Positions 9,168 through 18,019 of a DNA stretch of 63,309 nucleotides are shown one piece after another. The notes under the pieces are model-generated. The model saw nothing but the letters and a program-made list of their open reading frames with translations, was not told the origin of the DNA and ran no database searches. How positions within the stretch are numbered: position 1 is the stretch's first letter; each line of letters opens with the position of its first letter. The position numbers were made by a program, and so were the translations under genes. This stretch comes from Phycisphaerae bacterium (GTDB lineage: Bacteria; Planctomycetota; Phycisphaerae; Phycisphaerales; SM1A02), in the NCBI GenBank assembly GCA_002683195.1, contig NYSW01000075.1:33056-96364 (forward strand), given 5' to 3'.

Positions 9168-9884
9168 ATGGCGTTGACCATGAACACCGCACCAGAGTCC
9201 GTCAAGAACCGATTCACCCAGCCACCACCGACGCCGATCGCCGCGGCGTCGGTGCTGGCCGCGGACTTCGCTCGCCTCGGCGAGGATTGTTCGCAGGTTC
9301 TGGCCGAGGGCGCCGACGTGCTGCACGTCGACATCATGGACGGGCACTTCGTGCCGAACCTCTCCATGGGACCGGCTGTCTGCGCCGCCGTTCGAAAGGC
9401 GTGTCCCCACGCGTTTCTGGACGTCCACCTGATGGTGACCGACCCCGGGGCGTACCTCGAGCCGTTTTCCAAGGCGGGCGCCGATCATTGCTCGATGCAC
9501 ATCGAGGTCGCGAGCCCGGAAACGCTTCTGGAACTGCGGGATCGATGCCACGAGCTCGGCATGACGGCGGGCATCGCGCTCAATCCGGAAACTCCGATCG
9601 AACGCCTCGACCCGGTTCTGGATCGATTCGACCTCGCCCTGGTGATGAGCGTCCACCCGGGGTTCGGGGGCCAGGCGTTCATCGAAGAAACACTTGAGAA
9701 GACCCGGAACCTCGCCGGACGCCTCCGCCCCGACCAGCGACTGGAGATGGACGGGGGCGTGGCACCCGACAATGCCGCAAGGGTCGTCGCGGCGGGATGC
9801 GATGTCCTGGTCGCCGGATCCGCGATCTTCCGCAGCACGGACCGCCCCGCGGCCATCCGCGCCATCCAGTGCCCGGCGACGTGA
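9168..9884 (+). CDS. rpe: Ribulose-phosphate 3-epimerase
   Basis: A 238-residue TIM-barrel enzyme of the pentose phosphate and Calvin routes that converts ribulose 5-phosphate to xylulose 5-phosphate. Seen: AASVLAADFARL, the metal site DVLHVDIMDGHFVPN, FLDVHLMV, VHPGFGGQ, and the phosphate site MDGGVAPDNA...VAGSAIF. The first ATG is chosen for its AAAAGG site 11 nt upstream; a second ATG four codons later is too far from it. It starts 17 bp after the TlpA-like gene and overlaps the next gene by 4 bp (GTGA), so they are probably co-translated. Confidence 0.95.
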   Translation: MALTMNTAPESVKNRFTQPPPTPIAAASVLAADFARLGEDCSQVLAEGADVLHVDIMDGHFVPNLSMGPAVCAAVRKACPHAFLDVHLMVTDPGAYLEPFSKAGADHCSMHIEVASPETLLELRDRCHELGMTAGIALNPETPIERLDPVLDRFDLALVMSVHPGFGGQAFIEETLEKTRNLAGRLRPDQRLEMDGGVAPDNAARVVAAGCDVLVAGSAIFRSTDRPAAIRAIQCPAT

Positions 9885-10519
9885 GTCGAAGACCCTCCAT
9901 CGTTCTCTGGCTGATCCGGGCCGGGGAGACCGACTGGGATGATTCGGACCGCCTCCGGGGGGACGAGGATCTGCCGCTTTCCAAAGGCGGGCGGGCAGCC
10001 TCGATCGAAGCATTCGAACGGGCCACCACCATGCCGTTCGCGCCGCCGGCACGGATCCATCATCCGCTGGACTCCGGCGCGACGGAAACCGCAAGACTGG
10101 CGAGCAGCGCTCTGGGGGGGCGACCTCGGGGCAATGATGAACTGGCGGATCCGGCGCTCGGTGTCCTGGCCGGTCTGTCGATGATCGAACTCCGAGATCG
10201 ATTCGAGCGCCGAGCCCGTCAGTGGGAGGACGACCCGTCCAATCTGGTACCACCAGAGGGTGAGCCCTTCGCCGACGCCCGAACCCGCCTCGTGGATGCG
10301 CTGCGGGCCATCCTCAAACGAAAGCCTCCGACCGTGGGACTGGTGCTGCATGAACTGGCGGGGGGGTTCGTCCGCGCCGCCCTCGCGGGCACCACCGACG
10401 GGAATCCTCGCCGCTGGATGGAGGGACGACCCCGGGTGGAGCTCTGGGTCCTTCCCCTCGATGCGGCCGCGAGACTGGCCCGCCCGGTCCGAGAAACCAG
10501 CGATCGAGCGGGCGGATAG
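9881..10519 (+). CDS. Histidine-phosphatase superfamily protein lacking the catalytic histidine
   Basis: A 212-residue protein with the phosphoglycerate-mutase/histidine-phosphatase layout: the first strand and loop read LIRAGETDWD, followed by RLRGDEDLPLSKGG, and the second conserved histidine appears in VLHELAGGF. The family signature is RHG; here residues 13-15 are R-A-G, so the phospho-accepting histidine is an alanine (GCC codon, two changes away from CAC). It may be a non-catalytic regulator or scaffold (inference). The GTG start overlaps the rpe stop, so expression is tied to rpe; accD follows. Confidence 0.72.
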   Translation: MSRRPSIVLWLIRAGETDWDDSDRLRGDEDLPLSKGGRAASIEAFERATTMPFAPPARIHHPLDSGATETARLASSALGGRPRGNDELADPALGVLAGLSMIELRDRFERRARQWEDDPSNLVPPEGEPFADARTRLVDALRAILKRKPPTVGLVLHELAGGFVRAALAGTTDGNPRRWMEGRPRVELWVLPLDAAARLARPVRETSDRAGG

Positions 10520-10615
10520 GACCGAGTCGGGACGAGTGGAGCAGACGCGGATATCCTGAAAAGCGATTCATCCGGCGGACACCAACGCCTTTTCATGACT
10601 CCGAAGGAGCGGCTC

Positions 10616-11449
10616 GTGGCCAACCAGACCTGGGAACAAGCCGACATCACCACCAAGAAGGCAGTTCCCGAAGGACTGTGGATCCGGTGCGTCGGCTGCG
10701 GTGAAACCGTCTTTGGAAAGACCATGGAGCAGAACCTCCAGGTCTGCCCGAAGTGCGACCACCACCACCGTGTCTCGGCCCGGCAACGGGTCGGGCAGTT
10801 GGTTGACCCCGGTAGTTTCGAACCGTTCGACGCCGACCTCGCCGCCGCGGATCCGTTGGGATTCGTCGACGTCAAGCCGTATCGCGCCCGGATCGACGCC
10901 GCCCGACGAAAAAGCGGTGAGAACGACGGTTGCCTGACCGGCGTCGGCTTCGTGAAGGGTCGAAAAGTCGTGGTTGGTGCCATGGACTTCACGTTCCTCG
11001 CCGGGTCGATGGGATCGGTGGTCGGCGAAAAACTGGCTCGAGCCACCGAGCACGCGCTGGATCACGATCTTCCCCTGATCATCGTGGCCTGCTCGGGCGG
11101 TGCCCGAATGCAGGAATCCGGCTACTCGCTCATGCAGATGGCCAAGACCTCCGCGGTGCTCGGACGCTTCGATGAAGCCGGGGGCTTGTTCATCTCCGTA
11201 CTCGCGGACCCGACCACCGGCGGCGTGACCGCCAGCTTCGCGATGCTCGGCGATGTCATCCTCGCCGAGCCGCGAGCACTGATCGGGTTCGCCGGGCCCC
11301 GGGTGATCAAGCAGACCATTCGCCAGGATCTTCCCCCGGGCTTCCAGACCTCGGAATTCCTGATCGAATCGGGCTTCATCGATCGGATCGTGCATCGCCG
11401 CGATCTCCGAAGCGAAATCGGTCGACTCATCGACTACGCCGGCAAGTGA
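10616..11449 (+). CDS. accD: Acetyl-CoA carboxylase carboxyltransferase subunit beta
   Basis: AccD (277 residues) is the zinc-ribbon half of the carboxyltransferase that makes malonyl-CoA for fatty acid synthesis. Seen: the four-cysteine ribbon CVGC...CPKC near the N-terminus, the crotonase-fold core with GSMGSVVGEK, CSGGARMQE and DPTTGGVTASFA, and GFAGPRVI. GTG is chosen because AAGGAG lies 6 nt upstream; an in-frame ATG seven codons earlier has no ribosome site. The stop overlaps the lnt start by 4 bp. Its partner accA is not in the window. Confidence 0.95.
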   Translation: MANQTWEQADITTKKAVPEGLWIRCVGCGETVFGKTMEQNLQVCPKCDHHHRVSARQRVGQLVDPGSFEPFDADLAAADPLGFVDVKPYRARIDAARRKSGENDGCLTGVGFVKGRKVVVGAMDFTFLAGSMGSVVGEKLARATEHALDHDLPLIIVACSGGARMQESGYSLMQMAKTSAVLGRFDEAGGLFISVLADPTTGGVTASFAMLGDVILAEPRALIGFAGPRVIKQTIRQDLPPGFQTSEFLIESGFIDRIVHRRDLRSEIGRLIDYAGK

Positions 11450-13152
11450 CCGCCTCCCAGTCTCATCGAGGCACCGCCTCCGTCGGATTCGTCGCGGCCT
11501 GCGGCTTCGCTCACGCGATTCTGATGACGCTGGTGTTTCCACCGCTCGATGTCTGGTGGCTGGTGTTCATCGCGGCATCGCCGCTCGCCGCCGCGGCCGT
11601 CGCTGCTCGTCGATTCCGCGTCGCCCTGCCGTGCTTGCTGCTGCCGATGATCGGGAGCTGGCTCTGGCACCAATGGTGGGTGACGGAGATCAGTGCCGCC
11701 GGAATCGTTCCCATGGCGATCTATCTCGCCCTCTGGACTCCACTGATCGCGTGGGTGATCCGACGCCTGGCACGAAGCCGGACCTTCGGCGGACTGCCGC
11801 TGGCTCTGATCGTCCCGGTCGCCTGGACCGGCATCGAGTTCCTGCGAAGCGTCCTGGTCTTCGACGGCTACCCCTGGTACCTGCTCGGCCAACCGCTCAT
11901 TGGATGGCTTCCCCTCGCCCAGCCTGCCGACATCGGCGGAATCAACGGGCTCGCGATTCTTCCCGCGGCGACCGGCGGACTTCTGGCCGACGTCCTCCTC
12001 GGACGGGGAACACCCTCGATCCGTCGCACTGCGGGCATCACCACCGCCAGCCTCGCGTTGATCTGGACCGGCTACGGTCTTGTTCGCGTACAACCGGCAG
12101 GCACCGGCTCGGTCGGCCCGGCGGTACTCGCGATCCAGACCGTGCTTCCGCAATCCAACAAGGTCGCCTGGTCTCCCCGTGATCAATGGGACGACACCGT
12201 GGGCTTCGCCCGACAGACCCTGGATGCCGCCGATTCCATTCGGGAGGGCGGCGGCCGGATCGATGTCATCGCATGGCCGGAAACGATGCTCCCGGGCATT
12301 GGAATCGAACCCGCCTCGATCGCGGTCATGGAAGAGGCAGGATGGTGGCCCGGCGACCGGTTCTCCGAATTGGCGATGGAACTCCAAGCCGCCACCCGCG
12401 TCCCGCTGCTTCTGGGAAGCCCTTCGTTCGAAGGCCTCCGGCAGGAGACATCCGCTGATGGACCCGCCCTCGCCTGGGACCGGCGATTCAACAGCGTGTA
12501 CCTGCTTGACGAAGCCGGCCCCGCGGCGGCGACCCGGTACGACAAGGTCTTTCTGACGCCCTTCGGCGAGCGAATGCCGTATATCTCGAGCTGGCCGTGG
12601 CTCGAACAGCAGATGCTCGACATCGGTGCCCGCGGCATGCAGTTCGATCTGGACGCCGCGAACGAACCCGTTCGCCTGGTGCTCGAATGGGTCCGACCCA
12701 CGGATGGCGTCACGATGTCCACGGGGATCGGAACGCCCATCTGCTTCGAAGACACCGTTCCGTCCGTCTGTCGGGAACTGGTCTGGGAGGACGGTCGGAA
12801 GAAGGCCCCGGTCCTCCTGAACGCCAGCAACGACGGATGGTTCGGCCCGTACCCAGGCCCCCGGTCGACCCACCTCCAACTCGCCCGGTTCCGTTCGATC
12901 GAAAACCGAGTCCCCATGGTTCGAGCCGTGAACACCGGACGAAGCGGCTGGATCGACTCGTCCGGAAGACTTCGAGCGGCTGCCCCGGCATTGGTTCCGG
13001 ATGCGATTCTGGCGGAGACCGAACTCGACGACCGTCGACCACCATTCGCGACGCTGGGGGAGGGACCGATCTGGCTGCTCACCCTGGCCTGCCTGTTGAT
13101 GCTCGTCTGGACCGGACTCGATTCCCGCCGCACGATTCCTGAGAATTCGTGA
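11446..13152 (+). CDS. lnt: Apolipoprotein N-acyltransferase
   Basis: Lnt (568 residues) N-acylates the lipid-modified cysteine of lipoproteins, the last step in lipoprotein maturation at the inner membrane. Seen: about six N-terminal membrane helices, then a periplasmic nitrilase-like domain with its triad in place: Glu279 in WPETM, Lys367 in YDKVFLTPFGE, and Cys433 in TPICFEDTVP; a final C-terminal helix follows. The GTG start overlaps accD by 4 bp, joining lipoprotein maturation to fatty acid synthesis. A lipoprotein gene follows directly. Confidence 0.94.
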   Translation: MTASQSHRGTASVGFVAACGFAHAILMTLVFPPLDVWWLVFIAASPLAAAAVAARRFRVALPCLLLPMIGSWLWHQWWVTEISAAGIVPMAIYLALWTPLIAWVIRRLARSRTFGGLPLALIVPVAWTGIEFLRSVLVFDGYPWYLLGQPLIGWLPLAQPADIGGINGLAILPAATGGLLADVLLGRGTPSIRRTAGITTASLALIWTGYGLVRVQPAGTGSVGPAVLAIQTVLPQSNKVAWSPRDQWDDTVGFARQTLDAADSIREGGGRIDVIAWPETMLPGIGIEPASIAVMEEAGWWPGDRFSELAMELQAATRVPLLLGSPSFEGLRQETSADGPALAWDRRFNSVYLLDEAGPAAATRYDKVFLTPFGERMPYISSWPWLEQQMLDIGARGMQFDLDAANEPVRLVLEWVRPTDGVTMSTGIGTPICFEDTVPSVCRELVWEDGRKKAPVLLNASNDGWFGPYPGPRSTHLQLARFRSIENRVPMVRAVNTGRSGWIDSSGRLRAAAPALVPDAILAETELDDRRPPFATLGEGPIWLLTLACLLMLVWTGLDSRRTIPENS

Positions 13153-13195
13153 TACTGCAGCCATTCACCCGCGCGGACTCACGGAGGAGACGCCC

Positions 13196-14440
13196 ATGGA
13201 TACCGGCCAGCGACCTCACATTTCAGACCGACTCGTCATCGCGACCGCAGTGATGGGAATCTCCCTGCTCACCGGCTGCGTGGAACCCGAAGCCCGCCGC
13301 CCGTGGAGCACCAAGGAGCGAAGCCTTTCGGCCATCGACGAAGGGGAGACGCTGGTGGTGGTCGAGGCGACTCCGGTCGAACCGGCCGGCGTCCCCTCGT
13401 CGACCATGCCCGCGAACACCCCGGGGACCGGCGAGGATTCCGTCGTGACGTCGGTGACCGAGCCTGCGATCCTGATCGGCAACACCCCGGAAGATCGCGC
13501 TCGAGCGTGGCTCGCGACGGCGGCGAATGACGATTACGCCCTGGTGCGAGCCTATGCGTTCGAAGCGATGCAGCATGCCCCGGGGCTTCTGCTTGAAATC
13601 GGCCCCCAGGGTCTGGTCGACGAAAACCGAGGCGTTCGCTTCGTCAGCACCATGGCGATGGGCCGGGCGAATCTCGAACGCCTGACGCCATTGATCGAGC
13701 CGGGCCTGCTTGATTCCAGTGATTCCGTCCGCGCCGCTTCGATCTTCGCACTGCGGAAGTTCGGCGTCGCCGCCGATCCTTCACCGCTCGCGGCCATGGC
13801 GATGAGTGAAGATCTGGAGATCCGCGGAAACGCCACCATGATCCTCGGAATGCTTGGGAATCCGTCCGCGATTCCAATCATCGACTCCGCGCTCGGCCAT
13901 GGACTTCGGCTGCAGAATCCGATGCGGGTTCGGATCACCGAACTCCAGGCCGCGGAAGCCCTCGTGAGCCTCGGCGACGATGTGGACATCGAGCCGATTC
14001 GCGCCGCTCTTTTCGCGCCGGTGGAGCAAGGAGAGCTCACCGTGCTCGCCTGCGACATGCTTGGTCGGCTGGGGGACCAGCAGGCCCGTTCGATGCTCAT
14101 GCGTCTGATCATCGCCAACGGCAACCAGCGTCGCCCGGCGGAGATCCGAGTGGCGGCCGCGGGTGCCGTTTTCCGGCTCCCCGCCCCGCATGAGCCCGGT
14201 CTCGAGCGGGTTCTTCTGGAATATGTCACGGCGGAAGACCCACGTCTTCGCACTCAGGTGGCCGGCGCCCTGGCCCACGTGCCGGCCCCAGAAGCCCGCA
14301 AAGCCCTCGACCAGCTCCTTGCAGATGATGATCTGGTGGTTCGAACCGCCGCCGCGGGCGGATTGCTCGCCCTCGAACAGGCCCGCCGGCTCACCGCGGG
14401 CAGCCCGAATTCAGACCTCGCCATCTCACCTCCGGATTGA
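13196..14440 (+). CDS. HEAT-repeat lipoprotein
   Basis: A 414-residue predicted lipoprotein of unknown function. Seen: a signal peptide with lipobox LLTGC (Cys28), a low-complexity linker to about residue 95, then repeated pairs of short helices in the style of HEAT or PBS-lyase repeats (for example VRAASIFALRKFG, VRVAAAGAVFRL-like segments, VRTAAAGGLLAL) to the C-terminus. Such solenoids usually mediate protein contacts. A strong GGAGGAG site precedes the ATG. It follows lnt by 43 bp and is probably processed by that pathway. Confidence 0.75.
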   Translation: MDTGQRPHISDRLVIATAVMGISLLTGCVEPEARRPWSTKERSLSAIDEGETLVVVEATPVEPAGVPSSTMPANTPGTGEDSVVTSVTEPAILIGNTPEDRARAWLATAANDDYALVRAYAFEAMQHAPGLLLEIGPQGLVDENRGVRFVSTMAMGRANLERLTPLIEPGLLDSSDSVRAASIFALRKFGVAADPSPLAAMAMSEDLEIRGNATMILGMLGNPSAIPIIDSALGHGLRLQNPMRVRITELQAAEALVSLGDDVDIEPIRAALFAPVEQGELTVLACDMLGRLGDQQARSMLMRLIIANGNQRRPAEIRVAAAGAVFRLPAPHEPGLERVLLEYVTAEDPRLRTQVAGALAHVPAPEARKALDQLLADDDLVVRTAAAGGLLALEQARRLTAGSPNSDLAISPPD

Positions 14441-14466
14441 CACCAACCCCGGATATGAGGTACAAG
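14437..14466 (+). promoter_or_regulatory. Possible sigma-70-type promoter overlapping the preceding stop codon
   Basis: A perfect TTGACA (14437-14442) overlaps the stop of the HEAT gene and lies 18 bp before TACAAG (14461-14466; 4 of 6 matches to TATAAT). It could start the transcript for the coiled-coil gene, leaving a leader of about 160 nt. Based on motif match only. Confidence 0.4.
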
Positions 14467-14633
14467 AAACCGGTTGGGCGGGCCTGCGTATGGATACGCT
14501 CTCAAGTTCGTCCTCACATCGACCTCTCCGTCGCTCTGCGACTCACAGAATCGTCTCCCCGGTGGCCCCGAAAGTCGGCGTCACCACCACTTCGGCTCCG
14601 ATGACGGCGCCGTCGGCTGAAAGGATTCCGCTC

Positions 14634-15527
14634 GTGCATCTCCTGACCAAACTCTTCATCGTTCTCGTCTGTCTTCTTGCGGTGATGATCACCCCGTTGG
14701 TGGCAGTCAATGCGGTCAATGAGTCGAGCAACAAGGCGAAGTTGGCTGAAATGACGTCGAAGCGGAACGCTTTGACGGAGGCCCTCAAGGCCAGCGACCA
14801 GATCCGCATGTCCACCGACCAGAGCTACGCGGTGAAGACCAAAGAGCTCGAAATGCGAATCGCGGAAACCCAGAAGGACTACGACTCCGCCATCGCCGAC
14901 AGCACCCGACTTCAAGGCGAGCTCTCTGATTCCCGCAGTGGCCAGGAGGACATCCGGGCCCGCATCGGGATGATGGCCCAGACCCAGGACGCTCAGCGAC
15001 AGCTCAGCGAGACGCTCGTCACCGAACTCCGCGACCTCCGGCAGCGAGCCGTCAGCGCCGAACGCGAAGCGGTCGACCTCGAAGAGGAACTGGGAATTGT
15101 CCGCTCCCGCCTCGAAATCGCCCAGGCCGCCCGACGAGCCCTGCAGGAAGAAGTCCAGCAGCTCAACGACGAGCGTGACTCCGCGATGGACACGATCGCT
15201 CGCTACGTCGCCTACATCGGTGAACTTCCCTCGGCCCGAGCCGGTGCCACCGCGGGATATCAGCCCGCAGACCGCAACCTTTCCTCGACCATCATCAACG
15301 TCCGTCGCTCCGAAGACTCCACCCTCGCGGAAATCAACGCGGGCAGTCGCGACGGTATCCAGGAGGGCTGGGTGCTCACCATCGCCGACGGGAGCCGCTT
15401 CGTCGGCAACCTCCGGATCATCGAAGTCGACATCAACCGATCGACCGGGGTCATCGAGCTTGAAGATCAGGATTCACGCGGTGCCGTCCGTTCCGGCCAG
15501 CGAGCCATCGCCCGCAAGGGTCAGTGA
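14634..15527 (+). CDS. Membrane-anchored coiled-coil protein with MreC-like architecture
   Basis: A 297-residue protein: a single N-terminal membrane segment (LFIVLVCLLAVMITPLVAV), a long coiled coil (about residues 30-195, rich in E/R/L/Q heptads), then a C-terminal beta-rich segment containing INAGSRDGIQEGWVLTI and FVGNLRI. This order and the N-x-G-x-x-x-G-x-x-x-G pattern resemble MreC, whose gene lies 1.5 kb downstream; sequence identity looks low. GTG is chosen because GAAAGGA lies 8 nt upstream; an in-frame ATG about 140 nt earlier has no such site. Role unknown; a cell-shape function is inference from context. Confidence 0.68.
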   Translation: MHLLTKLFIVLVCLLAVMITPLVAVNAVNESSNKAKLAEMTSKRNALTEALKASDQIRMSTDQSYAVKTKELEMRIAETQKDYDSAIADSTRLQGELSDSRSGQEDIRARIGMMAQTQDAQRQLSETLVTELRDLRQRAVSAEREAVDLEEELGIVRSRLEIAQAARRALQEEVQQLNDERDSAMDTIARYVAYIGELPSARAGATAGYQPADRNLSSTIINVRRSEDSTLAEINAGSRDGIQEGWVLTIADGSRFVGNLRIIEVDINRSTGVIELEDQDSRGAVRSGQRAIARKGQ

Positions 15528-15604
15528 TCCAACTCGAGCCCAGGCACGATTCCAGCACAGTCCACACGGCGGGTTGAACCCGCTCCTCTCGGATACGTCT
15601 TCCC

Positions 15605-15814
15605 ATGAGCATGATGAACGCTCCAGTCCGTCGCACCGGTGGTGACCTCGATGTCTATACCGGCCTCCTCTTCGCCGCCTTCGTAGTCCTCGCCACCGGC
15701 GTGACCACCATCGCCATGGCCAACATGAAGCAGGTCGAATCCGCCGAACGAGGGCAGTCGATCCAGACGGAATCCGTCTTGTTCGGCCTCCCCGGCTTCG
15801 AAGTCATCAAGTGA
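15605..15814 (+). CDS. Small single-pass membrane protein (69 residues)
   Basis: A hypothetical protein with a polar start (MSMMNAPVRRTGG), one hydrophobic helix (about residues 19-39, GLLFAAFVVLATGVTTIAM) and a short tail. It follows the coiled-coil gene by 77 bp and is the last gene before a strong terminator, so the two probably form a pair. No family was recognised. Confidence 0.62.
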   Translation: MSMMNAPVRRTGGDLDVYTGLLFAAFVVLATGVTTIAMANMKQVESAERGQSIQTESVLFGLPGFEVIK

Positions 15815-15905
15815 CTTCCGGGGGCCTCACGGCCACCACACCCGTCCCGACGTCCAAGAACCCCCTCCAGGGGGCCAGAGGCACCAGCGGGGCTCCAAGC
15901 TGATT

Positions 15906-15940
15906 GACGGGCGACCCCGCAGGGTCGTCCGTCACTTTTT
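15906..15940 (+). terminator. Rho-independent terminator ahead of mreB
   Basis: GACGGGCGACCC (15906-15917) pairs with GGGTCGTCCGTC (15922-15933) through a 4-nt loop, with one G-U pair, and is followed by ACTTTTT. It ends the transcript of the preceding small genes. The remaining bases to mreB (15941-16083) hold a TATTCT box inside GGATATTCTCG but no certain promoter. Confidence 0.85.
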
Positions 15941-16083
15941 GAGGGGCTTCAGGGGTCTTCAAGCCTGAATTCATGGTTTGTCGAGTCCGGATATTCTCGA
16001 AAAAGGCCCCAGCCATCCGATAGGGGCCGATACGAGGTTCTCGACAGAGCTTCGGAACTGCCTGACTCCGCTCGGACTCTCAC

Positions 16084-17136
16084 ATGCTTCTTGATTCGAT
16101 CCTTGGCTGGTTCAGCGTCGACATGGGTATCGACCTCGGTACCTGCAACACCCTCGTCTGTGTTCGAGGCGAAGGCATCGTCTTGAACGAACCTTCGGTG
16201 GTCGCGGTCCGAAAGGGCACCAATCGCGTCATCAACAACGGCACCGCCGTCGGTTGGGCGGCCAAGGACATGCTGGGCAAGACGCCTGGCTCGATCACCG
16301 CGGTCAGGCCATTGAAAGATGGCGTGATCAGTGACTTCGAGATCACCGAAGCGATGCTCAGTTACTTCATCAAGAAAGTGAACGGGCGAAGTCGGGTGTT
16401 CGGACCTCGAGTGGTCATCGCGATCCCTTCCGGCATCACGGCGGTCGAAAAGCGAGCGGTCCTCGATTCCGCGGAGCGAGCCGGAGCCCGCAAGGTCTAT
16501 CTGGTCGAGGAACCGATGGCCGCCGGGATCGGCGCCGGCCTTCCCATCTCCGAACCGACGGCCAGCATGATCGTCGACATCGGTGGCGGCACGACCGAGG
16601 TCGCCATCATGTCCCTCGCGGACATCGCGAGTTGCGAAAGCGTCCGGGTGGCCGGCGATGACTTCGACGAGGCGATCATCAGCCACATGAAGAAGACCTA
16701 CGGCCTCACCATCGGCGAACAGACGGCCGAGCGAATCAAGATCGAGATCGGCTCGGCCGCCCCGGTTGGAGAGTCCATGAACATGGAGGTCCGCGGCCGA
16801 GACATGGTGACCGGGCTTCCTCGCAAGACCGTGGTCACCAGCGACGAGATCCGCGATGCACTGACCGAGCCCGTGAATCAGATCGTCGAGGCGGTCATCC
16901 GCACCCTCGAGCACGCGGAACCAGAGCTTTCCGCCGACCTCGTCGACAACGGCATCATGCTGGCCGGCGGCGGAGCCCTCCTCCGGGGAATGGACGTGGT
17001 GATCTCCAACGCGACCGGCCTGGATGTTCGAATCGCGGAAGATCCCCTGACCTGCGTCGCTCGCGGCACGAGCATCTATCTCGAGAGCCTTGAGGACTGG
17101 AAGGCCACCCTCGAGTCCGACCTCGAAGAGGTCTGA
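16084..17136 (+). CDS. mreB: Rod shape-determining protein MreB
   Basis: A 350-residue bacterial actin that forms membrane-associated filaments guiding lateral wall synthesis. Seen: phosphate-1 motif DMGIDLGTCNTLV, connect-1 and phosphate-2 VDIGGGTTEVAIMS, the adenosine motif MLAGGGALLRGMD, and EEPMAAGIGAGL. Full length, with a hydrophobic N-terminal MLLDSILGWF that could be a membrane tether. First gene of mreB-mreC-mreD. Presence of a complete MreBCD set with waaA and lnt indicates a conventional Gram-negative wall. Confidence 0.97.
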   Translation: MLLDSILGWFSVDMGIDLGTCNTLVCVRGEGIVLNEPSVVAVRKGTNRVINNGTAVGWAAKDMLGKTPGSITAVRPLKDGVISDFEITEAMLSYFIKKVNGRSRVFGPRVVIAIPSGITAVEKRAVLDSAERAGARKVYLVEEPMAAGIGAGLPISEPTASMIVDIGGGTTEVAIMSLADIASCESVRVAGDDFDEAIISHMKKTYGLTIGEQTAERIKIEIGSAAPVGESMNMEVRGRDMVTGLPRKTVVTSDEIRDALTEPVNQIVEAVIRTLEHAEPELSADLVDNGIMLAGGGALLRGMDVVISNATGLDVRIAEDPLTCVARGTSIYLESLEDWKATLESDLEEV

Positions 17137-18019
17137 GTCCCTTCCGCCCGGGAGCGAGCCCATCGCACGCCACGGAACGCTGAGACCGACGCCCTTCACC
17201 TTCGCGGTCGCGATGTTGTTGGTGGTCTCGGTTCTTCCCGCCCGCTGGCTCACCCCCTGGACCGGGCGTCTCGGCGAACTCGTCGGTCTCCCCCTGGTTC
17301 CTCTGGGGGACGGCATGACGGCGGTCAGAGTCTGGCTGGAAAGCGAACCCCGGGAAATCGTCGATTCTCGGGAAGCGGATCAATTGTGGAAGGAAGTCGC
17401 GTACTTCCGTCGGGAACTCAGCGCCGCCCGTGAACAGATCCGCTCTCTCCGAGACCAGCTCGCCGCGGTACAGCAGTTCGACGACCTGGTGGCCGATGAT
17501 GGACGCCGCCCCCGCGCCGTGGTCGCCAGAACCGTGAGAACCACGCCGACCCGTTCCGGCGAGCATCTCGTGGTGGTGAACAAGGGACGCGGCTTCGGGG
17601 TCACCCCGGGCGCCGTTGCGATCTACAACGAAGACATCCTCGTCGGGTACGTACTGGACGGCGTCGGCAGCACCACCGCCACCATTCGTCCGCTTCACTC
17701 GGTCGAAACCGGACGAATTCGCGGCATCGTGACCTCGAACGACGAAACCCGCCCGGTCCAGGTCATGCTCGCTCCGAAGGGGGGTGGTTGGACCACCGCG
17801 ATTCCGACCGCGATGAAGAATCAGGTCACCGTCGGATCCATGGTCCGCCTGGCGGACGACCGCTGGCGGTGGGCCCAGGGGTATCGCATCGGCCGAGTGA
17901 TCGAAATCGAACCTCTGGAATCCAACCCCACGCTTCAGACGCTGACCGTCGAACCACTGGCCGACCCGCAGGAGGTCCGAAGCCTTCTCCTGGTCTGTGA
18001 TCCGAAGGAGGACGCCTGA
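17090..18019 (+). CDS. mreC: Rod shape-determining protein MreC, start uncertain
   Basis: MreC is a periplasmic scaffold anchored by one helix. Seen: membrane segment FTFAVAMLLVVSVLP, a coiled coil over about residues 90-120 (WKEVAYFRRELSAAREQ), then the beta-barrel pair with VVNKGRGFGVTPGAVAIY and ILVGYVLDGV. The start is not settled: the longest frame begins at a TTG overlapping mreB by 47 bp; the next in-frame ATG (17213) lies inside the membrane helix; a GGGAGCGAG site near 17150 points to a start around 17160-17180, where only rare codons (ATC, CTG) occur. The stop is directly followed by mreD. Confidence 0.85.
   Translation: MRTGRPPSSPTSKRSESLPPGSEPIARHGTLRPTPFTFAVAMLLVVSVLPARWLTPWTGRLGELVGLPLVPLGDGMTAVRVWLESEPREIVDSREADQLWKEVAYFRRELSAAREQIRSLRDQLAAVQQFDDLVADDGRRPRAVVARTVRTTPTRSGEHLVVVNKGRGFGVTPGAVAIYNEDILVGYVLDGVGSTTATIRPLHSVETGRIRGIVTSNDETRPVQVMLAPKGGGWTTAIPTAMKNQVTVGSMVRLADDRWRWAQGYRIGRVIEIEPLESNPTLQTLTVEPLADPQEVRSLLLVCDPKEDA

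Noticed and set aside
9914..9930. Sequencing error explaining the RHG to RAG change
   Set aside because: His to Ala needs two base changes in one codon with the frame intact, so a simple error is unlikely, though not excluded.
16005..16028. GGCCCC...GGGGCC inverted repeat ahead of mreB as a terminator or operator
   Set aside because: Only 6 bp with a 12-nt loop and no T-run; expected by chance in GC-rich DNA.
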